Both the position numbers and the translations under genes were made by a program. A stretch of 23,300 nt of DNA, taken from positions 1-23,300 of the forward strand of contig JAACJO010000083.1 in the NCBI GenBank assembly GCA_013368445.1. Reading direction: 5' to 3'. This document shows, piece by piece, positions 1 through 11,700 of this stretch (positions are counted from its first letter, which is position 1; each line of letters starts with the position of its first letter). Below the pieces are notes generated by a model that saw nothing but the letters and a program-made list of their open reading frames with translations, was not told the origin of the DNA and did no database searches. The DNA is from Leucocoprinus leucothites (taxonomy: Eukaryota; Basidiomycota; Agaricomycetes; Agaricales; Agaricaceae).

Positions 1-179
1 ACTGGGTTACTAGCCGATGACAGACCGACACCGCCTTGCCCGTATTCACTTTCTGATGCTCTCTAGCTGCCGCATCTTCAACGCACTCAAAAGCCGTCTC
101 ATTCAGAGGTTGTATATCATGAATATTTGTTGTCGACGGCAAATACAACTTAACCCGTAAATGATCATCCCTACCAATT

Positions 180-423
180 CTATCCTCTACCGATTGACGG
201 TCACCCCCGATTGACGCTTTTCCCCTCCCTCTTCTTCATTTCACACAAAACTCAGGTTACTTCATCCACGACAGCTCCAGAGCATACTTCCAAAATTTCG
301 GGTCCAAAACCCGTGAATCGAGTGAGATAGAAATGACCATTCGTCACGCCTTGTCACATTTAAGCAGTAGAAACTGGTGTGACGAGCCAATCAGGGGGAC
401 CGTCAATCGGTGGTAGAGGATAG
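180..423. repeat. MITE-like inverted repeat
   Basis: The sequence at 180-207 (starting CTATCCTCTACC, then GATTGACGGTC) returns as its reverse complement at 396-423, with a 3-nt insertion in the right arm. The arms are about 27 bp and enclose about 190 bp without an ORF of note. This layout resembles a small non-autonomous inverted-repeat element or a degenerate MITE. No clear target-site duplication was found next to the arms, so the mobile origin is inferred. Confidence 0.5.
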
Positions 424-869
424 GATCGTTTCGACATACCATCAATGACATCATTTCGCGGCCTACTTGCAGGAGGAGCAACAATGGTCTCCCGTTGGGG
501 AACAATTGTGTACCATCACATGACGCCATTTCGGCGTTGCTTGGAAAGCCAATTCAGAAATCACTTCGGATTTGTCGATACAGAAAACTGGACATGGGTT
601 ATTAGTAAATGATCATTCATCCACAGAAAGACAAACCGAATTAATTATTGAATGAGCCTTATAATAGTATGGGACTGGGGCCAATTGGCCAATCGGGATT
701 GCAGTTCCACTAGATATGGTGACGACCCCACTTGAGCGCTAAACTATTTTAGGAAAGCGGTATCTCGTGGAGCCACTGGCGCCTCGAAAGAAGATAGGAT
801 TCAGCTACGAATGGTTTGTTAAGGTGTCTGCTGTCTCCGGATCTATGACAGAACGGTTCACCAAAACGA
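424..869. other. Stretch without recognisable gene
   Basis: No exon chain with consistent phase, RNA gene or repeat was recognised here. The short open frames lack ATG starts or splice context. The same applies to positions 1-179. Confidence 0.5.
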
Positions 870-1119
870 GTGGGAGCTTGTGGAATTTCCGCCGAACCCC
901 GAACCAGGCATATATTAGATGTATCGTCTGCTACAAAATTATTGGAGGCAGCTGAAAGTACTAAGTCCATTAGATCGAGAAAGGCAAATAACGTTTGCAT
1001 GAACTTCAGAATTGCTTCGCTACTTCGGGGCGTGAACAAGACTGGTCACGATAGGAACTTGTTCCGCCGCTGCTTGGAGTGCCTGTATCACAACCTTAAA
1101 CAGGTCAACGAAATGGAAG
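870..1119 (+). other. Possible coding exon, unknown protein
   Basis: An open frame of about 83 codons runs here and ends in front of a usable donor (gtgcgt at 1120) in phase 1. The translation is rich in Lys, Arg, Leu and Glu and reads like a helical protein (for example KLLEAAESTKSIRSRK). There is no ATG at its beginning, so it would have to be an internal exon. It could be an upstream exon of the unknown gene ending at 3412, because an acceptor at about 2153 in the last tandem-repeat unit would match in phase. A frame of similar length lies on the other strand, so the strand call is weak. Confidence 0.2.
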
Positions 1120-1363
1120 GTGCGTGACAGCGATGAGTACTCACAAGATGGATTGAGTTACAACACGGGTATCACTGATCAGCGTAATGAAGGCTGTCAT
1201 CCCTTGGAAAGCTCCAAAGTAGAAGCTTTGAACGTCCATACAGAAAGGGCGAGACCGCCCCAACGTTAAGGAGCACTAGGGATCCGCCGAGTATACTGCA
1301 TACTTATTGACGGCGACGGTCCTCGATCACGACTCCGAACGTAATTAAACAGGGAAACATTTC

Positions 1364-2261
1364 GCAGGTCTCCAAAAGGTTTGGGCTGGTGGCAGAAGAG
1401 ACAATTTTCTTTAGCAAACTGATTTAGTAAAGATTGTCCGCCCTGCAAAAAAAGACTAGGCATCTAAGGAGAATAAAAATTTTCAGTTAAACAGGGCGTG
1501 AATGGAACGGGATGGCCTGACTTACATTCATAGAGGCATTCTCGGGTGACAATGTATGATCAATGCCAGATAATTCTTCTAAACGGAGGACTAGAGAGAT
1601 CTACCGTGTCAGATTTGGTGGATTGAAGCAGGGAAAATTTGCAGATTTAAGTATGGTTATCTGCAGGTTGCCGAAGGGTGTAGGGGTGGCGGCGGAGGGA
1701 ACAATTTTTTCTTTAGCAAATGGCTCAGCAGAGGCCGTCCACCCTGCAAAAAAGACTAGGCATCTAAGGAAATAAAATTTTCAGTTAAACAGGGGGGGAA
1801 TGGAACGGGATGGCCTGACATATATTCATAGAGGCGTTCTCGGGTGGCAATGTATGATCAATGCCAGATATTTCTTCTAAACGGAGGACTAGAGAGATCT
1901 ACCGTGTCAGATTTGGTAGGTTGAAGCACGGAAAATTTGCGGATTCAAGTATGGTTATCTGCAGGTTGCCGAAGGGTGTAGGGGTGGCGGCGGAGGGGAC
2001 AATTTTCTTTAGCAAATGGCTCCGCAGAGGCCGTCCACCCTGCAAAAAAGACTAGGCATCTAAGGAAATAAAATTTTCAGTTAAACAGGGGGGAATGGAA
2101 CGGGATGGCCTGACATATATTCATAGAGGCGTTCTCGGGTGGCAATGTATGATCAGTGCCAGATCATTCTTCTAAACAGGGGACTAGAAAGATCTACCAC
2201 GTCGGGTTTGGTGAATTCGAAGCGCAAAAGGTTTGTGGGTTCAGGTACGGTTATCGAACCC
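1364..2261. repeat. Tandem array of ~298-bp units
   Basis: Two full units (1563-1860, 298 bp, and 1861-2155, 295 bp) are nearly identical, with only scattered substitutions and small indels. They are flanked by a diverged partial unit at about 1364-1562 (the 3' two thirds) and another at 2156-2261 (the 5' third). Each unit carries the same landmarks: GCCAGAT..TTCTTCTAAACGG at its start, GGTGGCGGCGGAGG in the middle, and CCTGCAAAAAAGACTAGG followed by AAATTTTCAG near its end. Each full unit contains a 60-70 codon open frame beginning MPD.SSKRRTREIYRVRFG, but the unit lengths are not both multiples of three, so the array is not one long protein repeat. The high identity of the central units points to recent duplication or gene conversion. 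Confidence 0.85.
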
Positions 2262-3412
2262 AGGCAAAAGAATCAGTAAACAGGCTGAGACGATGGATTC
2301 AGATCGGCTTCCCTGATCGTAGGGAGCTGGCTTACAATTTTGAAGCTGTATTTGCTTGCTTGGTACATGATTATTTCCGGCAAAGAAAATCGCGATCTCT
2401 CAAGCGGCTAAAGACGAGCCTGCAGCACGTTGCTGCTAAGTTCAATGTGGAAATAGTTGTGAGATCGAATCCCATGTAAACCGGATCGGGCAAATGGGAA
2501 GGTTTCAATGGATGTCGAAGGCGGTCGAAGGACTCCGAGAGTAATAATTTGAATGCCGAAGGTGCTCCAAATACACCAGTTGATGAGTACGACTCGGGAT
2601 TGGGACGCGGCATGAACCTACCGTAATACGCATAGAAGTGAGCTAACGCTTTAAACCTTCGTAAACATAGCCTGTTCGCTCCCCAAAGACACGCTATTGC
2701 TGCCACTCCGTACCACTGGACCATGCTCATCACCTTCGAAGACCGACAGCGATATCCGTATTCTGTTCAGATAATTTGCTATACGGAAGTAAGCCCCAAG
2801 TCATCGCCAGAGTCAACAAAACTTACAAACTCATAGATAAATGAGCCTCCTACTCTCATCCACGCCACCGAATATGATGGCTTGTATTCCATGTCCTTTT
2901 GGGGTGTAGAGGCATTCAAGGTTAGGACTGGGTACCCCCGAAGAAGACAGGACGTCTATGATGTATTTCGTGGGACGTGGACCGCCATACATACATTCGG
3001 ACTGTACCCGAAAACTAGGTGCAGCCCCTTCTACATCACCAAGCCTTCTACCTTCACTATGGCCGAGTGCCCGAATCTCAAGCACTACGTTGAAGAGTTG
3101 AAGAGCGAGGCTTTGCAGTTTTCTGTTGGTCCTGCATATTGGACCGGACAACCAATGCCAAGTATCAGCTTACCCAATACTTCAACTTCTATGGTCAAAC
3201 ACCAGAGCGACATTTCTGACCAGCGTCCTCCTAAGTGCACGAGTGATGACCTCGAGGAGACTATGGCGTGGTTGTGGGAAGTCCACCACGCTGAAGCCGT
3301 TGCAAGGGGTGAATTCAAGGATCCACCCAACGACATCTGTGGTCTGAATAGTGAGCCACTTTATATCCTTTGGCCCAATAGGAGCATTAACCCGGATTCT
3401 AAGCTGATATGA
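2156..3412 (+). CDS. Unknown protein, 3' exons of multi-exon gene
   Basis: I do not recognise this gene. Four exons join with matching phase: 2156-2475, 2521-2622, 2671-2788 and 2837-3412 (TGA). The introns are 45, 48 and 48 nt, and the second has a clear CTAAC branch site (GAGCTAACGC). The combined reading frame is about 370 codons. The last exons are rich in Tyr, Trp and Phe (for example TPYHWTMLITFEDRQRYPYS and HATEYDGLYSMSFWG), and the C-terminal part carries an acidic helix and a Pro-rich linker. No signal peptide, membrane segment or known catalytic motif was seen. The 5' end is unresolved: the frame has no ATG before 2611, and the first exon starts inside the last unit of the tandem array. 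A start at 2611 would leave a short version. The tandem duplication may have displaced or broken the original 5' exons. That the last three exons are coding is well supported; the function is unknown. Confidence 0.55.
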
Positions 3413-5232
3413 ATACGTTTGGACTTGATATGAATGACTACACTATTGTCTTATAGTTTAGGTATATCGAGTTGTTCTCTGGCTTGGTTTTAGTGATATC
3501 CTAACTTTCATATTTGATTTCTTCTCCATAAATTTCAATGATACTGTGTATTCCAGATAGTGGCGTAGGGAGAAGAAGGGAACAGTCGTTGAATTGCCTT
3601 CTTCAGCGCCTGTTGTTTAGGGTAGGCCTAGCACGTGACATCGGAAATTGATATCTACATTGCTCGGCGGGGATGGCTCTGTCAACATCTACCCATGCTC
3701 ACAAATCTTTCTGAGCGGGTCGACATTATCTGTGTTTGAATATATGAGTACTGTCTGATATTAGATGTAATTTTTCTGAGTGTGGACGCTGAACTCATCT
3801 GCTATGCCAAGCCTGAGTCGAGGCTGATATTACCGGAGACCTGAAGTTGAAATGTCAGGCCTCATACTCGAGGGACTAGGTATGCACAGTGTTGCGTCAC
3901 AGTGCAATCTGGGCTCGGGGCCCCACTAATGAATTCATTCATCAAAATCACATACATACCAAGGGCGGGGAGCCATCAATATTAGTCTAAACCTACGAAC
4001 AACTCGCAGTGATAGCCTAGAAAAAGGACTCGTCGCAACAGGTATCTACACAAACTAAGTCATAGAACATCAGCCATACACTAGCATGTTTCTCCTGGAA
4101 TAGACTCAGTCGGAACGTAAGGGTTTTCCTGTAGAAAGCCTCGTGTTCTTTGCATCCTTGAACGTGCAAGAGCTTAACTAGCTAACCATTTAGATACTGT
4201 CATGGTCGATAATCAGTACGGTAATGATGGAACATCATTGACTGGGATACCTTGTTCCGCTAAATGGTGCGCTTGAGAGCCTTGTCTCTCGCAAGTCATG
4301 TTGAATGAAATACCACATTTGATCAAACGGGATGCCGGTGGTCTCTAATCGGGCTTAAAAGTAGAATTTACGCAAGGTCGCCCAACCAGTCATCTCGGGC
4401 AGTGTGCCCGCCCTACGATACGAGGAGGTAAAAACACGGGGGGAAGCAAGACACTGTTAATCTTAGTAACGAACTACGTCTCCCGGGTTCTTCTCAGACC
4501 ATAATGCTTCACGGGGCCCTGCCCTCGTATGTATTTAATAGTCCTGTATCAGCGATAGGCATTAGTCTACATAATTACGAGCTGAGATTCTTTCAGGGCG
4601 AGTGGGCCAATGGAAACACGGATCGCTCAACCTATTGCTGAACCTAAATAAGAGCAGGGGTACATTGACCTTGGGAGCCATTGGAGTTATCAGTGAGGTA
4701 ACCAGCGCCATTCAAGGTCCATACTACTACTGGGTTTGGTCTTGCTACACTGTTTGGCATTGAATGGGTAGATATGTGACTTTATAGGGTACTGAGAAAT
4801 ATAGAAAATCGCCCTCATCACCGCGCCTTTGATCTCTAATGAGCCTAATCCTCGTCAACAACGTCCCCGATGATAATCATTCTTTGGTATTAGAAGGATA
4901 CAATCACGTGCCGACCTGCCCTAAACAAATATGCCTCCAAATCCTACCCCTACCTTCTGCATGCTTTGTGTTCATACTTCGACAACGCAAATTCTAGAGC
5001 CTAGATACTGCTATCCTTATCAATAGAACATATCATAGTTTAGTGGATGCTCTACTAATTTATATCTCTGGCTGCCATATCAATGAACCGTTCACCCGTA
5101 GGCCCTCCAGTTAATATTTTCGGGTTTCAGTACTGACACGTCGCCTGCAATTGCAGTCTCCCCAAAGTAACACGAGAAATGGAATTGGAAGCTCGCGCCC
5201 ACAATTGAATAACGTTGGAATATCATCCTCAG
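3413..5232. other. Gene-free stretch, ~1.8 kb
   Basis: No exon chain, tRNA, simple repeat or transposon protein fragment could be recognised on either strand. Composition is near balanced, with stop codons frequent in all frames. It may hold the promoter of the downstream Spt5-like gene and old, unrecognisable insertions. Confidence 0.45.
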
Positions 5233-5749
5233 TATTTCTCTTATGCACTTCCCTGGTTTTGGCACGCGTCTGACAGTATTTCTCAAGTCAGGTTCTTCTG
5301 TGGCGCAGGCAAGTTCAACTCTTGCCACCGCTGGGCCAATACTCAAACTTTGTCTAGCCTTACTCGGGTATTCAACTGGTAAGTTGCTTTACTGATATTG
5401 CATATTGAAACACTTGTGTTTAGCTCTCTTTTTCTTCTTCACAGGGCTATGCTCTCAGTGCCGGAGGTAGTATCAGAGATGCTCGCAGGATTTTGTGGTA
5501 TGACATCGAGGGCACAGAGCAGGAGCCCACCAACCCTGTGAGTGTATAGATCACTTTGAATACCTCTAGCTAAAGTATCGCAACCAGCAGCCCACATCTA
5601 CCCCTTGCGAGGCCAGTTGCAACGCTAGATAACCGGTGCCTTTGCCTAATATTCCTGTCTTTCGCTAGGTCCGTGCTACCGACGTACACGCTCCTCTGGA
5701 ACATGTCAGCCAGATCCCGCAGGTTCACGATCCAGACGATGAGGGATCT
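5233..5749 (+). other. Candidate 5' exons of the Spt5-like gene
   Basis: Three upstream segments keep the same frame as the Spt5-like gene: 5233-5367 (after an acceptor CCTCAG), 5445-5537 (after TTCTTCTTCACAG) and 5669 onward (after TTCGCTAG). Their translations, such as GYALSAGGSIRDARRILWYD, look protein-like. No in-frame ATG was found in them, so either the true start lies further upstream or these are remnants and translation begins at 5750. The intron at 5538-5668 would be 131 nt, longer than the usual size here. Confidence 0.35.
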
Positions 5750-8503
5750 ATGGATGTTGTACGGGCCACGGCCATAGATCCTGGCGTTGGCCCACTCTTT
5801 GCGTACGCCCTTCAACCCTTGTACTGAACTTCATCTAATGTTGTGACGTGAATGCTCATGACAGGGAGAATAATACTAGTCAGATACCACAGCTTTATAA
5901 TTCGGACAACGAGCAGTCTTTAGACTTGGTAGGTCTTGTTCGCGTTCCTTCCTGGTATAGGACTTGACGCCTTCTGCCCGTGACCAAGTCAACAAGGACC
6001 TCTCGTAAAACCTCTCATAAGATCTCTCGTAACGCCTCTCATTCCCGAAACCAATATCTCGATTTGGAAGCAGATGTTGATGGTGACGATGAGGACGATG
6101 AGGACAAGGGTGAAGACGATGATGGTAAGTCGGCTCTTTCAGTTCCTTTCCCTACTAACTGTCGTTGTATTTAGATTTTGTTGATAATGATAGAGATCTC
6201 GAGGAGGACGTGAGTGAGTATGCGCGGAGAAACCTGGAGGACGACCAACAAAATGCATTTGTGGATGCGCTGGAGAGAAGATGGGTGACCAATCGTGGCA
6301 CCCTTCCAGCGAGTGATAGGAGCGAAGGGTACCATTATATGGAGTATGGAATACCGCCAGCAGAGGGTGACTGGGAGCTTTGGGAGGTACCCGTCAGGGT
6401 ATGTACCTTCACATCCGAACTGCGATGTTGCCTAAGCCTTTCTTCCAGCTCGGCTCGGAGTATTTGACGGTGAAACGAATTTATGAGCGCGCGGAGGGGC
6501 TACGCGATAACACCGTGGCATCCCCGAAATTCCGCTTACCCCGGAGTGCTTTTGCACATAAAGGGGGTTTAGGTCGTGTATATATTGAAGCTTGGGAGTG
6601 GGCAGATGTCATCGCGATCTGTAGGAGACTACCAGGTGTAAGGTGGTGGGAAATACGAGCAGTCACTTTTTTGGAGGGAATGAATTTGTTGAACTGCCCA
6701 AGGCCTCAATTTACCCCTCAAGCCGGTAACTGGGTTCGCCTCAAAGCGCGACCATACGTTAACGACCTAGCTTTCATTCGCCGCGTTGACGGTCAAAATT
6801 TGGATGTCGTGTTAGTTCCCCGCATCCAGTACTATTCCAATTCGTCGCCAGTCAAGCTTTCAAGAAAGAGGCCGCCCCCAGCTCTGTTCGACCCGAATCG
6901 AGCTATCGCGGTTTCCAACAAGGGAAATCTTTCCGTCGATACTTCACATACAAGATATATCCACTTTAAATATTGCCAGGAATATAGAGATACTTCCCAA
7001 CGCTTCCATCATACCCATTATTTTTTCGACTCCTCTGGCTTCCTTCTCACCACTCTATCACCATCCGAATATCATCACATCCCTGTCTACCCCTCGGTTG
7101 ACCAGATGCGCCCGTTCTTGGATTCAGTAGCGATCCCGTCAGCCACCAAACTCCACTTATTTCGTGCGGCAGCCGCTAGGGAGCTCAAGGTGGGAGATCA
7201 CGTGAAGGTAGTAGGCTCGACGTATACAGGTTCTACTGGTATTGTTAAGGCTTTGGCCTCAACACATGCCCACGTGTATTTGTTGGACGTTTTTGAAATT
7301 GTTCTTCTCCCTCTGTATCTTCTTCGGAAATATTTTAAAGTTGGAGACCAGGTTTGCGTTGCCTCTGGACCAAATCTAGGTTATGTTGGGTTTGTCACAT
7401 CTATTAACGAGGAAGAATTCACTGCAACAGTTCATGATCCCTTTCGTTTAGTGAGTCGCTCCCCGTTTGCCAGGTGTTTCATTTTACTGACCATTTAAAG
7501 CTACTGCCAGTTACTGTCTCCATCCCTTTCATTCAATTCTCTGTTGTCATTCATCAGTTTGGAAAACCACCTCCACATGACCCCAATGCAAGAGTCGTAA
7601 TCGCCCAGATGCAAGATCCCAAGTTTGATCACTTAGAGAAGCTCTCGGTGGTCATCACTGAAGGCCCGCTCAAAGGTTGCTTCGGCACCGTGATCTCGGT
7701 TTCTCAATTAGGAATTGCTCAAGTTGAGATGCGAGCTCTCTCCGTCCACACCAGTATATTGCAACAGATCAGAATTCAAGATATGGCTTTTGAACTGTAC
7801 GTCAATTATTGTTTTTTGGACGTATGCCTTAATTCTTATTCCTCTATAGAGAAGAGAATGAATGGTATCAGGTCAATGCCGATAATATGCTCGAATATAC
7901 GGCCCGCCTTGTCCCGAACTTCAAGTCCCTTCTCCCTGCTCGCAATCGTCCGAGGACACCGGAACCGGAGGCCGCTCCGCCTCTTAACGGTGATGATGCT
8001 TATTGGGCTCCCTGTGCTCGTGACCGAGCTCTTGCCAATCAGGAGGTCGAGCGACCCGCTATTCGTGAGTCTCTCCCAAAGCCCCCGACCGCACGCTTAC
8101 TCATTGAACTCAAGCTTCATTCTTTTGGCTCACCCGACTTCCCCAGCTCGGGAAATTTGGCTCTCTCAAGGTTACCATCCGGAGTAATTCAGAGTATGAA
8201 GAGGGTCTCTGGGATGACAACGTTGGTTTTTTCAAGAGTCTCGACAAGGATAAAATTCGTGTTTTCCTTCCGCCGCCTACTTCAAAATTTCTTCTTGTTC
8301 CCTACAAATACATTGAACCATGTCCTCCAACGGACGAAGGGCAGCTTGTTTACTGCTTGGAGGAGGGAAAATTCTGGGGGAAGCGCTATCAGATCTTAGA
8401 GTATGGAGATAAAATGTCTGGGATTACGGCAGTCAAAGGTCCCTATAAAGGAAAAGTCATTCGCCGTGTTCCAAATAGTATACTTGCACTCTGTTCGGGT
8501 TAG
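5750..8503 (+). CDS. Spt5-like NGN-KOW transcription elongation factor paralogue
   Basis: Exons 5750-5802, 5865-5928, 5989-6124, 6175-6398, 6449-7450, 7501-7796, 7850-8064 and 8115-8503 join in phase to about 792 aa, ending in TAG. Residues about 40-110 are basic and then strongly acidic (a DGDDEDDEDKGEDDD tract). Residues about 150-240 form an NGN domain (GLGRVYIEAWEWADV), followed at about 250-287 by the Spt5-type KOW1 linker (NWVRLKARPYVNDLAFI, ending LVPRIQY). Further KOW motifs lie near 405-432 (LKVGDHVKVV), 454-485 (FKVGDQVCVA), 538-572 (ITEGPLKGCFGTV) and at the C-terminus (VKGPYKGKVIRR). Spt5 pairs with Spt4 and clamps RNA polymerase II during elongation. This copy is shorter than housekeeping fungal Spt5 and lacks the C-terminal repeat region, so it is probably a diverged paralogue. 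It stands 250 bp upstream of a KDZ transposase in the same direction. The start at 5750 is the first in-frame ATG; upstream exons are possible. No inactivating change was found. Confidence 0.8.
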
Positions 8504-8753
8504 ACCATTGAACTTTATTTCCTGTAGCAACTTGGCCGTGTAGGTGATAATTTATCAGGAATTTATTTACCCTAAACTGAAATCTCGGGTGCTTGAGAAC
8601 ATGGTTCTTATTCTGATAACTATATACACCATAGCATGACATCATACCCGAGGACTGACACGTCAATCGCGACGGTGTAATAAACAAAAAAATTGACGGA
8701 GGTTATGCGTCTATTGTCTCACCGCTCACCTTGCCTTGACCAGAGTTTTCTCC
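8504..8753 (+). promoter_or_regulatory. Intergenic region before the KDZ transposase
   Basis: These 250 bp separate the Spt5-like stop codon from the transposase ATG and must contain the terminator of one and the promoter of the other. At 8661-8667 and 8692-8698 the heptamer CGTCAAT is followed by its reverse complement ATTGACG across 24 bp. The longer form CGTCAATCG (8661-8669) is the reverse complement of a 9-mer that occurs three times in the inverted repeat at the left edge (191, 208 and, reversed, 401). No canonical TATA box was seen. Confidence 0.35.
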
Positions 8754-11700
8754 ATGCCCAAGTCAAAGGGACTTCCAAAAGGGCTCATTGACGTTGAAAA
8801 AAGACGACCTAGCAAACGGTCTAGGCAAGATGTTCAAGTCATGGCCGGTACCAGCGTTCCTCACCTAAAAATGATGGCTGAGCCGCCGAAAGCAGCCAGG
8901 ATAGAAGAGGTGGAGCAAGAGGCCGAAGGGTTTAAGGCAGAGGACCCAGAGCGCAACCATGCAAACCAGTCGTCCACACGACAACAGGTAATGTACTTCC
9001 TGTCTGCTTGTATATCTCCATCTAATTCTCTTAAACAGACTATGTCTGCCAGGATGGAAACGTTCTCTCCAGATATTTTGGGGATAATTCAAGCCGAGAT
9101 ACTTGCTCAGGGGTACGACGAGCATGTCAATCTCACATGCACTGCCTGCGATACCAAATTCGGGGTAGATGCGGCAAGAAATCAAGATCACCGTATCCGA
9201 CATCCTGCTCATTATCGCTGCCTGGAATGCTTTTACTCTAGACCTGTCTGCTCTTCATGTATTATTGACCAGCACACCAACCATCCATTCCATCGCATCC
9301 AGGAGTGGACGGGGTTATACTTCAAGAAAGCGTCGCTTCATGATCTCAGCTTTGCCATCTATTTGGGTCACAACGGTAGTGCCTGCCCCCTAAACGCGGG
9401 TTCTACCGTCGACTTCACTGTTGTGCATATCAACGGGATCCACAATTGCCGGATCGGCTTTTGCATCTGCTCGCCGCCAGACCACTCTTACGATCGAATA
9501 GCTCAATTGATTCGTCATCAACTATTTCCCTCAACAGCAAAGAACCCTCAAACAGTGTTTACCTTCGAGGTTCTCGAAGACTTCCATCGTCATTCCCTGA
9601 GTGCAAAAAGCTCAGCATATGACTACTACGATGCTTTGAAGATGCGCACCGATGCCACCTTCCCACATCATGTCAAAGTACGTCGCTCTTCAATCGGAGA
9701 TCTTTGCCTGATCTCACTTATGCAACAGGATCGCTATCCTTCAATGTTGCTTGTTATGCGGTTCTGGCGTTACTTGTCGCTCCGTCGATGGGCAGGCCAG
9801 GAACATGGAATTGACTCACTTTTAACCCATCGACGTCCGAACTCCCTTACAGTTCGTTGTCCAGCATGTCCCGAGATTGGGTTCAATGTCGAGGACGACG
9901 AGATGAAGTTTGCTTCCGAGAGCGAAACGTAAGTGATGCTCTCTTGCTCGAAGTTCCTGGTCTGATTTCTTATAGCCATATCTATACTCTTTTCATTTCA
10001 GCAGACGGGAACTTCAAGCTCCAGCGCAAGCGGAAGAATAACGACCCTAATGACACTGCCCTGAACGCAGGAAATGCATACTTTGTCGAGAACACCGCTT
10101 ACAAGACACATTTGAAAAACGTTGAGAAGTCAAGCGACGTTTGTATTTCACCTTACATTGTATGAGTCACACGTATTCAACTAAGTTCAGAAAACTACTT
10201 GCGCGAAATTGAAGGTAGTTCGTCAGCAAGATCGCGCCAAATTCAAGGATGCGGCTGTTTCAGGAGTTGTAGGCATTCAGTGCCTCCGGCACCAGACATG
10301 GCTAGCCCAAGGGATGGTTGACCTTGTTAAAGGAGAAGCGTGAGTTTATGTAGTTCCTCCTCCGATATGTGACTGATTCATTGTAGGTTTGCTAGGACAG
10401 ACTATGCGCTTGCGCATGCTCTTGGGATGGAAGCCCTGAAGTATCCCTGGATCCTGCTGAGCTATGACGTCTGGTGTCAGTATAGCATCAATATCGAGAC
10501 GCGCTTCCGCAAGCATTTTGAGCCGCTTGTAGACAAGATCAAGGAGATGAAAGGTGCAATCCCCAAGATGCACGTCCGTGGCCACAACATAAAATGTCAA
10601 ATCCATCACTCCTTCTATTACAAACCATACACGGGCATGTCATGCGGTGAAGGGATCGAAAGCACATGGTCCGAGCAAAATCATGCAGCAGATTCAACAA
10701 AAGAACTCAACGAGGGTCATCGCCACGATACATTAGATGACTTTAATGGATATTGGAACTGGCGTAAAATAATCCAGATTGGTATACTATCACTTGATAC
10801 GTGTATGGATTACTGATTATCATCAGGTCGCTCCCTGGGTCGGCAGGCTAAGCGATGGTATGAAGAGCTTCAAAAGCAACAAAAAGCGTTTGACGGCTTC
10901 TCACAGGCCATGCCAAAACATATCATTGATGAGTGGCAGTCCCACATCGATGCAGTAAAATCCAATCCTTTGGTGTTTGAAGTCGACGACCAAGGTTTGT
11001 TTTTTATTTTGGTGTGGTCACTCGATCTAATACATCATTAGCACCCTCACGAGTCAAGGTACACACCGAACTTGTTGAAGCGGAATTATATCAAAATTTT
11101 GGTATTACCAACCTAGTCCTACGAGGGTTAGAGCTTGAAGATATACTGTTCGTTATCGATAATGCCTCTAGGCTGGGCTCACACTCACATAAAGTATAAT
11201 TTTAGCTCGAATCCAGCTCATAAAAGCCTTATGCTCGATGAGGATGATGAAGACGTGGAGGAGACGCCCTTGGTTGATAGGCTGCACCATTGGCGGGAGC
11301 AACAGCTTGAGCTATTCCCCCAGCTTCAGCGTTTCCTCTTGCCCATAGATGAAGATCGCTTACAGGAGACCAAGCTCTTCTTGCCTTCTACTTTTTCAAC
11401 GTCTCAGCGCAGTGAACTTGGTCTCGGAGAAGCTGCTCAAGCCGAGATTCTTCTTCGAAGAGGTCACATCTTTGATGTGCTTCGTGCAATACGTGACTGG
11501 ATTCATCGTAGGGATCACCTAAATATTTTGGGAAAGGTTGGGGGCTTGGGACATGATAAGAAGACCGTTCGCGTAGCCAAATCCGAGGTTCAAGAGCAAC
11601 TGTCATACTTAGTCACGCATTATCAAGATGTCTATAAAGTTCTTGAAAACCTGGATGCAACAGACGACTTGGCGCCTCTGACCGAAGACGATCTTTGGGT

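Noticed and set aside
5092..5346. 84-codon minus-strand open frame
   Set aside because: It lies opposite a plus-strand frame that can be spliced to the Spt5-like gene, begins at a poor context and has no recognisable motif.
5243..5378. Plus-strand frame starting MHFPGFG with a good donor (gtaagt) as first exon of the Spt5-like gene
   Set aside because: Joining it to the exon at 5445 is out of phase and meets a stop after eight codons.
8115..8399. Continuation of the upstream frame through the last Spt5-like intron
   Set aside because: That frame loses all family similarity. Splicing at 8065-8114 restores a KOW-type C-terminus in a different frame.
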